Source: Agelaius tricolor (Eukaryota > Chordata > Aves > Passeriformes > Icteridae). From it: a stretch of DNA of 64,000 nt. Both the position numbers and the translations under genes were made by a program. Below, piece after piece: positions 57,108 through 64,000 of the stretch. Every line of letters begins with the position of its first letter. The stretch's first letter is position 1. The DNA lies in NCBI GenBank assembly GCA_023055355.1, contig JALJCS010000051.1, positions 496,001 through 560,000 of the forward strand, in the 5' to 3' direction. The notes beneath the pieces were generated by a model that was given only the letters and a program-made list of their open reading frames with translations, was not told the DNA's origin and did not search any database.

Positions 57108-57109
57108 AC
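57108..57109 (-). other. Candidate donor of a non-coding 5' exon of the olfactory receptor
   Basis: The minus strand reads 'gcagagcctgtgagtaca' with the GT at 57109-57108, about 0.8 kb upstream of the acceptor. A good consensus at a plausible distance, but no transcript evidence. The rest of 56330-57320 shows no gene. Confidence 0.3.
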
Positions 57110-57950
57110 AGGCTCTGCAGGCATTGGCATGTTCCAGCTGCAGGAGATGGCTCCAGGAGCTGCAGCTGCATTGTCCTGCAGCCAGAGGTTCCTGTGCCAA
57201 GGGCTGGCAGTGATTGTGCCCCAGGCACTTCTCAGCCCCTTCCCAGCCCTGACTGATTGAAGCTCTCTGTGCCTCTGTGCTGTGCCCGGGCTGGCTGCAG
57301 GCAGTGCCCCAGCCCTGCTGGGCTGGCACAAGAGCTGCTCATCCAGAGAAATGTGCTTTTGAAGCTCTTCTTGGTGACCAGGAGCTGCCTCTGGGCCAGG
57401 AGCCCAGCCCAGCTCAGCAGCACAGACACAGCACAAGGACTTTAATCAGCCTCTGGGGCTTTGTGCTCAGGCCCTGGACATCAGTCCCTGAGAGGGAGCT
57501 GAAGAAACCTCTCCAGAACTCCAAGGCAGAATCCAACTCCAAACTTTCTTGGACTTTTAATGGGTCCCAGAGAGGGACACGACTGAGCAAGTGTCCCCAG
57601 GCCCCAGGCAGAGCAGAGAACTGCAGGCAGTGATGACAGGTGGGGACAAAGAGAAGCCAAGTCTTGGTGCCCTGGGGCACAGCAGGGTCTATGCCAGCAA
57701 GGGCTGGGAGGAGACACCTTGTGCTGAGGCCCTGGGGCCTCCTGGCACAGCCCCAGCCAGGCTGGGCACTGTCAGCCCCTTGTGCTGCCCTCAGCATCCC
57801 CCCCTAGCCCACATCCCAGTGGCCTCAAGGATCTGCTGCAAGGAGTCCCTGGGGAGCCTTGCTCAGCAATGGCCCTGGGGGCTCCTTCATGCTCCCTGCA
57901 GGGACTGCAGGTTTTTCAAAGGACTTTGGGTTTGGCTTTTGCCTTGCAGT

Positions 57951-58460
57951 CTCTGAGAGGTTTGTGCAATCCTGGCCTCCAATTATCTGCTGTAATTAGT
58001 CCCTGGAGAGGCTTTGTCAGTAATGACACTCAGTGGGGCTCATTAATGCTTCAGGGTACTTCAGTTATTTGAAGGCACTTGGTGTTTCCCTTTTGATACA
58101 GACTCTGTGAGAGGTTTGTGCACCATGGCCCCAATTATCTGCTTTAACGAGTCCCTTGAGGGCTTTGCATTGACATTTAGTGGGGCTCATTAATACTTTG
58201 AAATACTCAAGTTTTTTAAGGTACTTTGGATTTTCCTTTCTACACTGAGTCTCTGAGAGGATTTTGTGCCATCCTGGCCTCCAATTCTCTCCTCCACGGA
58301 GTCCATGAGGTACCCTGTGTTGGAGATGGACCTCAACAGGATGAGGTCCTTCATGCTTTGAGACACTTTTGGGTTTTCTTCTGACTTTGACTCCTGCAAA
58401 GGTTTTTGCAATCTCCTCTCAGGCCCTGAGGTTCCAGGGTTTAGCTCCAAATGCACCACA
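57951..58460. repeat. Tandem repeat of ~147 bp, about three units (copy B)
   Basis: Same units as 629-1290, with one unit fewer. Confidence 0.7.
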
Positions 58461-58559
58461 GGGCTTATTAGGATGAAGCATCTTTTGACAAACCATGGCT
58501 CTGCCTTGATTTCCCTCTGGTCTAGTCCACTTCAGCAGGACAGTTTCCTTTTACAGTTA

Positions 58560-59200
58560 TGGAGAAGTATTTCAATGAGCTTCTAAGAAACATGTAATCC
58601 TATTTTAAAGAGTGTATTTTATGCTGTTCTCTTTAGAGAAGAGGTGATTGCAGCATTCTGTGATTGATATTGATCCAGGGTTTCTCCTAAGGAGGTCTGG
58701 CCAGATCAGTGAAGTTGTACCTTGAGGTCTGACCCAGTGAGGACAACTTTTCCCACATTCCCCAACCCCATGTGAGAAATGATTTTTACTTTCAAAAATT
58801 TAAATGGTTTATTAAGACTTTATCAAAATGCAACAGAAGACTGAATAAAGAAAAGAATACAGCACCGGGACCAAAGAATTCAGTCACTGTGTGCTCATCT
58901 ACAAAATGGATGCTCTGTCTTTTACACCTCTAGCCCCTCCCAAAGTCTTGTCAATCGACTCCTTCTTCACTGTCCAGTGCTGGAGATCACTGTCTCACAC
59001 CTTGATTGGAGGTCAGGTGCTGCCATAGGAACAAGCCAACCCTCCCAAATGCCCCAACTACTGAGGCCATCCTGTGATAGCAATGCAAGGGGGAGGGGAA
59101 AGATAACTGTACATCTACAAAATGTCCCTTAACATATATTTAATATTCACCCGTTAATTGTGAGAGTCAACCATAGGGTTACTCTTCTATAACAAACCCC
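58560..59200 (-). mobile_element. ERV LTR, minus strand (copy B)
   Basis: Matches 1380-2035. AATAAA is kept (58813-58808, minus), but the TATA box of copy A is changed (plus 'ttttacacc' instead of 'ttttatacc'). Confidence 0.65.
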
Positions 59201-59642
59201 CCTTTTCTTTTTCTAGAAGTCCTTTTGCTTGAACAATTAAGTAAAACTCTGTCTCTCTCTTGTATGAGTCATACCAGCATCTGTTGATGTGGGCAAGGAC
59301 AGTGGGAACAGGAGAAAAAAATCTCAGGTTTTCCATAGACACACTCATTTGGAATGGACAAAAGGGCATCCCAGAGGTCCAGTGTGGCTTTGACTCCCAT
59401 CTACCGTGCCTATGTGGCTGCTGCCCATAGTTGGTGCATCTTAGGGGTGAGTCCAGAGGCCAACTCGGTCCTGCCCTCCAGTCCCTGTTGTATTAAAAGA
59501 CAACTGAGGAATTACAGAGGTCTGGAATGGCCTTTTGTCCCTACCTTACCATGCCCATGGGGTTGCTACCCACAGCAGGGCTATGGAGCCTTCTTGGTAG
59601 CAAACAAAGGGGTCAACCCGGCCTTGTCCTCCTTCCTTTGTC

Positions 59643-60960
59643 TTATTTTCTTAAAGAAGCTGTCCCATTGCCTTTTACTGTCCCTTGTGTACTTCCCCTC
59701 AACAGCTGCTGGTAATTATCACCCATTAAAACAGGAAGACAGTTCTCGAGCTGGCTGGTGGAAGCTTGACTCTGCTTTTTGGGCGTCTTGGTGTTTTCCT
59801 GGTTGTCTTTCAGTCTCTGCTTGAGAGTCAATCTTGTTTCACCCAGCCTGGATGTTACAGTCCACTCTTTGGGTTCTTCTCCTGGGCCTTTGACTCTGTT
59901 GCCATGAGTCCATCCCCGCTCTGCAGCTCGCACGGCCGATTCGGTGGTGAGCAGTGCCTGAAAGGGACCTTCCCACTGGGGAGTTAGAGGCTGATCTCTC
60001 CATGGCTTAATCATCACCCAATCCCCAGGATTAATATTATGGATTCTGAAATCCAGGGTGGTAGTTTGAGGAATTGCCCCTTTATGTCTTAGCCCTTCTA
60101 AGGTTTGTGCTATAGACATCACTTATTTCTTGGCATTGGCTTCCCCTTCCTCATGGGTGGCAGCCTTCTGGGGTGAGGTCAGGAAGGGAAACCCAAACAT
60201 CATTTCATAGGGTGGGACCCCCAGATCTGACTGGGGTTGGGTTCTAGTTCTTAATAAGGCCAAAGGGAGACATTTTATCCATGACATTTGGGTTTCAATC
60301 ATTAGCTTAACTAGAGCTCTTTTAAGAGTTTGATTCGTTCTCTCAACCTGACCGGAACTCTGTGGATGCCATGGAGTTTGTAATTCCCATTTTACTCCCA
60401 GGGCCTGAAAGACTCTCTGCAACATCTTTGATGTAAAATGAGTTCCCCGGTCTGAATCAATCCTGTTTTCCATCCCATATTGGGGAATGATTGGTTCTAG
60501 AAGTGTTTTACTCACAACACTGGCATTGGCTTTAACAGTGGGTACCACCTCAACCCAATGAGTCACGTGATCTACTATCACTGGCAAAAACTTCCACAAT
60601 TGTACCTGGGAAGCTCAGTAAAGTCTACTTGGGTGTTTTGGAAGGGCTGTAAGGCTAGCTCTTGCCCTCCCCTGCGTTTTTTCCTCATGATCTTCTTCAT
60701 CAGTTGTTGACATCTCACACACCATTCAGTTACTTGCTTAGCTATTCTGAAAATTCCTTTGCATCCCGAATCCCTTAGAAATTGATCACTTAGCACTTGT
60801 GTACCCCAATGTGTTGTTCCATGTATGCCTTCTAGCATTTTCTTGGCAAGGGGTTTATTCAACATTTTCCTCCCATCTGCTAATCTCCACTTCCCTTTGT
60901 TATCTTTCTTGGCTCATATTTTAAGGAGTTCTTCCTCTTCTGTCCCACTGAATACGGGGA
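59643..60960 (-). pseudogene. ERV pol pseudogene, integrase (copy B)
   Basis: Better preserved than copy A. The zinc domain keeps H-x3-H (HGTTH) and C-x2-C (CVRC). The core has VDFTELP, IDSDRGTHF and SGQVERTNQTLKRAL, so all three catalytic acidic residues of a DDE integrase are visible. The C-terminal domain has GDWVMIKPW and WEGPFQALL. Breaks: a frameshift near 60600 between the first aspartate and the rest, and an in-frame stop at 60123-60125 at the same place as in copy A. RNase H sequence that should follow upstream is missing, so the element is defective. Confidence 0.87.
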
Positions 60961-60967
60961 CTTTTTG

Positions 60968-61399
60968 TCTAAACTTATGTCAGGATTGATATTTCAGCCA
61001 AGGGTCCAACTTTAGACACTGTTACATGAATATAACAAAGATAATAGTTCAGTGACCTTGTTGCACTGTAACAGCTTAATGACTGAATGCATCAACAATA
61101 CTAATGACCATTTCGGAGCCAAGATCCCACAGTCCATTTCTGTGGTGCCATCTCTGAAAATGCCTTGACTTGCAGAACATGAGCTTCATTCCCTTTTGGA
61201 CCAGCCATCCATCCATGCCCTATAATTCCACTGCTGATGACCCCCTGTGGAAGTCATTTGAATATGCCATCTCCCTTTTTCCTTCTCTCTTACTACTGCT
61301 ATTAATTTTCTCATCCCTTGTTTGTATCCTTCCTCTCAACTGCTAAAACCCCTCCATGCCTCTTCTAATAAGGCTTCTAAATTTCTTTGAGATTAAATT
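60968..61399 (-). other. Unrelated sequence interrupting the ERV, possibly gag-derived
   Basis: No clear gene. On the minus strand 61310-61390 reads EALLEEAWRGFSS followed by charged residues, resembling gag linker sequence. This is a weak identification. Confidence 0.3.
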
Positions 61400-62082
61400 G
61401 CTTTGAGATGCTCAAGATTTTTAAGGTACTTTGGATTTTCCTTTCCACACTGAGTCTCTGAGAAGTTGTTGTGCCATCCTGGCCTCCAGTTCTCCAAGCA
61501 GTCCATGAGGAGCCTGTGTTGGGATGGACCTCAGTGGAACCCATTCATGCTTTGAGACACTTTGGGGATTTTGACTATGACTTTGACTCCTGGAAAAGTT
61601 TGTGCAATCTCTTCTCAGGCCCTGAGGTTCCAGAGCTCAGCTCCAAATGCACCACAGGGCTCATTAGGATCAAGTAAGTTCTGACAAACCATGGCTCTGC
61701 CTTGATTTCCCTCTGCTCTCGTGCAGTTCAATAGGAAAATTACCTTTTACATTTATGGAGAAATATTTCAAAGTGCTTCTAAGAAATATGTATTCTTATC
61801 CTAAAGGTTCCTTTATTGCTGTTGTTATTATACAAGAGGTGATTGCAGCATTCTGTGATTGATATTGATCCAGGGTCTCTCCTAAGGAGGTCTGGCCAGG
61901 TCAGAGAAGTTTTTCCTTGAGAGCTGACCCAATGTGAATAACCTTGCCCCACATTCCCCAACCCCATGTGAGGAACAATTTTCACTTTCAAAAATTTAAA
62001 TGGTTTATTAAGACCTTATCAAAATACAGCAGAAGACTGAATAAAGAAAAGAATACAGTGCCAGAGCAAAGGATTCAGTCAG
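61400..62082 (-). mobile_element. Additional tandem-unit plus LTR fragment
   Basis: 61400-61685 repeats the last ~147 bp unit and flank of 1020-1320. 61750-62080 repeats the R/U5-side part of the LTR at 1380-1700, with AATAAA on minus at 62007-62012. A third, truncated LTR copy in the same orientation. Confidence 0.7.
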
Positions 62083-62265
62083 TTTGTAGGGCCCCAAGAG
62101 AGGGGCTTCAGTCCCAGCAATGGTTCATCCTGGCCACACTTGGCATCAACAGCTTTCTTTGGCAGTGTGAGAACAGGGATGTTGTGCCACTGAGGGAACA
62201 AAAGCAGTTCCCAGGGCTGCTGCTACAGAAAGCAGGAGCTGGTTGGGCAGCAGTAGTGCCAGGAG
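62083..62265. repeat. Palindrome-arm fragment embedded in the ERV
   Basis: 'tttgtagggccccaagagag' through 'gcaggagctggttgggcagc' matches right arm 45721-45905 in the same orientation. LTR sequence lies on both sides (see findings). Confidence 0.9.
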
Positions 62266-62278
62266 CAAAGAATTCAGG

Positions 62279-64000
62279 CTCCCAACCCTTCATGTACTAT
62301 AGCGTACCCTGATACCCTGTGCCCCTTTATTATGAAGATCCATTGATGTACAATCATTTTCCACCTTGGAGTGGTTGATCTGTTAGGTCCTTTCTTCCTT
62401 TAGTTTGATAGTTTATAACCTCTAGGCAATTATGTATTAGTTCCTCACTTGGTTCTCCATACAAAAACTGGGCAGGGTTGAGTTGGTTACTCACGATCAG
62501 CTCTAAACCATTATCTATTAAGATGGCTTCATACTTTAGCACTCAGGAATCAGTGAGCCATTTCTCAGCATTTTGGCTTAGGATACTCCTTACTGAGTTT
62601 GGGATATATACCCTCAATTTTACCCCAAAGGGTAATTTTTTGCTTTCTGCTATGAGTAAGGCAGTCGCTGCCATGGCCTCAATGCAGGTTGGCCACCCCC
62701 GGCTGACAGGGTCTAATAATTTTGATAAATAGGCCACTGGTTTCCTGGATCCTCCCCAGTCCTGGGCTAACACTTCATGTGCTACCCCTTTTTCTATATC
62801 TACAAACAGAAGGGTTTGTCTAAGGCAGGAAGACTCTGTGCCAGTGCACCAATTTTTGCTTTAAAGCTTCAAACTTTTGTTCATCAACTTTTTCCCACCT
62901 CATCTCTTCCTTCACTAACTTTTCATACAAGAACTGGATGGCCTGCATGTATCCTTCAATCCATAGCCTACAACATCCCAACAGGACTAAAAACCTTCTG
63001 ACTTCTCTCTTAGTTTTTGGCCACAGGAGTGAAACAATCCCTGTAATTCTCTCAGGGTTCAGCTGGCATCTCCCTTGACAAATCACATGTCCTTGGTATT
63101 TTACTTCTCACTCTACAAATTGGAGTTACCCTTTTGATACCCAAAGTCCCTGGTCCCTCAGAAAACTTAACAACACTATGGTGGATTCCCAAACTTCTTT
63201 TTCTTCCTGTCCTGAGAAAAGCAAATCATTTACATATTGGATGAGCTACATCTCAGGTTTGATGGAGAAGAGCTGTAGTACTTCTCCTAGGGTTTGACTG
63301 AAGAGGTTTGGGGATTCAGAAAACCCTTGGGGTAACCCAGTCCATTGAAGCTGTTGCTTCCTCTCAGAATCGAGGTCCTCCCATTCAAAAGCAAATATAT
63401 CCCACTTTCCTCTGCCAGTGGGTATGCCCAAGAAGCATCGTTTAGGTCTATCACGCTAAACCACTGGGATGTTACTTAGTAGCGTATAGGGATTTGGCAT
63501 TACCGGATATGGATTCACTGTTCTTTTGTTCACTTCTCTCAAATCTTGGACAAGCCTGTAAGTCCCATCTGACTTCTTTGCTGGTAATATGGGTGTATTA
63601 TGGGGGGACATTTATGGTTCTAAGGTCCTGTCCTCAAGTAGGTCCTGGATCAGCGGCTGCAGTCCTTGTCTCCCCTCCAGGGAAAGTGGGTATTGTCATA
63701 CCCAAACTGGATGGTTTTCATTAACTACTTTTATTACTATAGGTTTCATGTTTAATTTACCTCAGTTTTTTGGTTTTGCTCACATCATGTCATGAATTTT
63801 CTCCTCATTTTCTTCCCTTATTGGAGAAGCTTAACTACCATTTTCCCTTTCACTGGGAGCACCCCAATGTCAAACTGCACCTGTAAATCCTGTCCTAAGA
63901 AATTTCACACTGCTTCTGGAACTAACAGAACATCCCCAATTCCTATTTTATTTGTTCCTTCAAACTTTATTTGCTTTATAACAGAGGCTTTGAAACCTCT
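62279..64000 (-). pseudogene. ERV pol pseudogene: protease end and reverse transcriptase
   Basis: Read from 64000 downward, the protease C-terminus (IGDVLLVPEA, FDIGVLPVKGKMVVKL) is followed by RT with [63 protein letters not shown], a YVND box (63224-63238), KREVRRFLVLLGCC and connection sequence RKPVAYLSKLLDPVSRGWPT. This order is gammaretrovirus-like. The polymerase box should be YVDD; the first aspartate is asparagine here. Stops occur before the box (near 63249) and between RT segments. The frame continues past the window end. 62279-62640 overlaps homologously with 4217-4575. Inactive. Confidence 0.87.

Larger units (their letters stand above)
57321..60967. repeat. Segmental direct repeat, copy B
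   Basis: Same-orientation copy of 1-3810, offset by about 57.3 kb. It contains the GC-rich start, three ~147 bp tandem units, an LTR and integrase. Homology ends at 60967, where the sequence becomes unrelated. Confidence 0.9.

Overview
The window is vertebrate nuclear DNA, most likely from a songbird (passerine). This rests on CR1 LINE fragments in both orientations, several degraded avian-type endogenous retroviruses (ERVs), an intact OR14-like olfactory receptor of the bird-expanded type, the 3' end of a MROH (maestro HEAT-like) gene, and a fragment resembling the multicopy bird PIM-1-like kinases. Nothing is prokaryotic. Most of the sequence is repeat. The density of ERVs and nested duplications would suit a W chromosome, a subtelomere or an unplaced multicopy cluster, but the sequence alone does not decide which.

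Layout: (1) 1-3810 is a segmental duplicate that recurs in direct orientation at 57321-60967. It holds a ~147 bp tandem repeat, a minus-strand LTR and the integrase end of a gammaretrovirus-like pol. (2) 3811-7430 holds more pol, another LTR and a 2.1 kb minus-strand CR1 with parts of ORF1 and ORF2. (3) 7614-8140 is a 50 bp minisatellite. (4) 8262-13840 is bounded by two similar ~430 bp repeats with poly(A) signals. Between them lie a retroviral env remnant and the best protein-coding candidate without a known family: a two-exon gene of about 690 codons. (5) 14-20 kb has CR1 fragments, LTRs and three MROH exons. (6) 20-23.6 kb is GC-rich with (CTG)14, (CAG)15 and exon-like fragments. (7) 23.7-28.3 kb is a collapsed ERV with dUTPase and env remnants between ~680 bp LTRs. 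(8) 28.6-29.2 kb is a cluster of RFX X-box-like palindromes.

The dominant structure is a very large inverted repeat. The left arm (about 29.88-39.6 kb) is mirrored by the right arm (about 43.87-53.78 kb) around a 4.3 kb spacer made mainly of minisatellites. The arms carry matching CR1 edges, GC-rich blocks, T/G-rich or A/C-rich blocks, a ~180 bp satellite, a shorter minisatellite and arrays of TGATGTCA/TGACATCA. A solo LTR is present only in the left arm and the right arm keeps the empty site. A ~390 bp block is missing only from the left arm. The intact olfactory receptor sits just outside the right arm, and beyond it lies the second direct-repeat copy with a rearranged ERV.

Genes with real support are few: the ~690 aa gene (10757-13103, +), the MROH 3' exons (17021-17934, +) and the olfactory receptor (55361-56293, -). 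No tRNA, rRNA, CRISPR array or telomeric repeat was seen.
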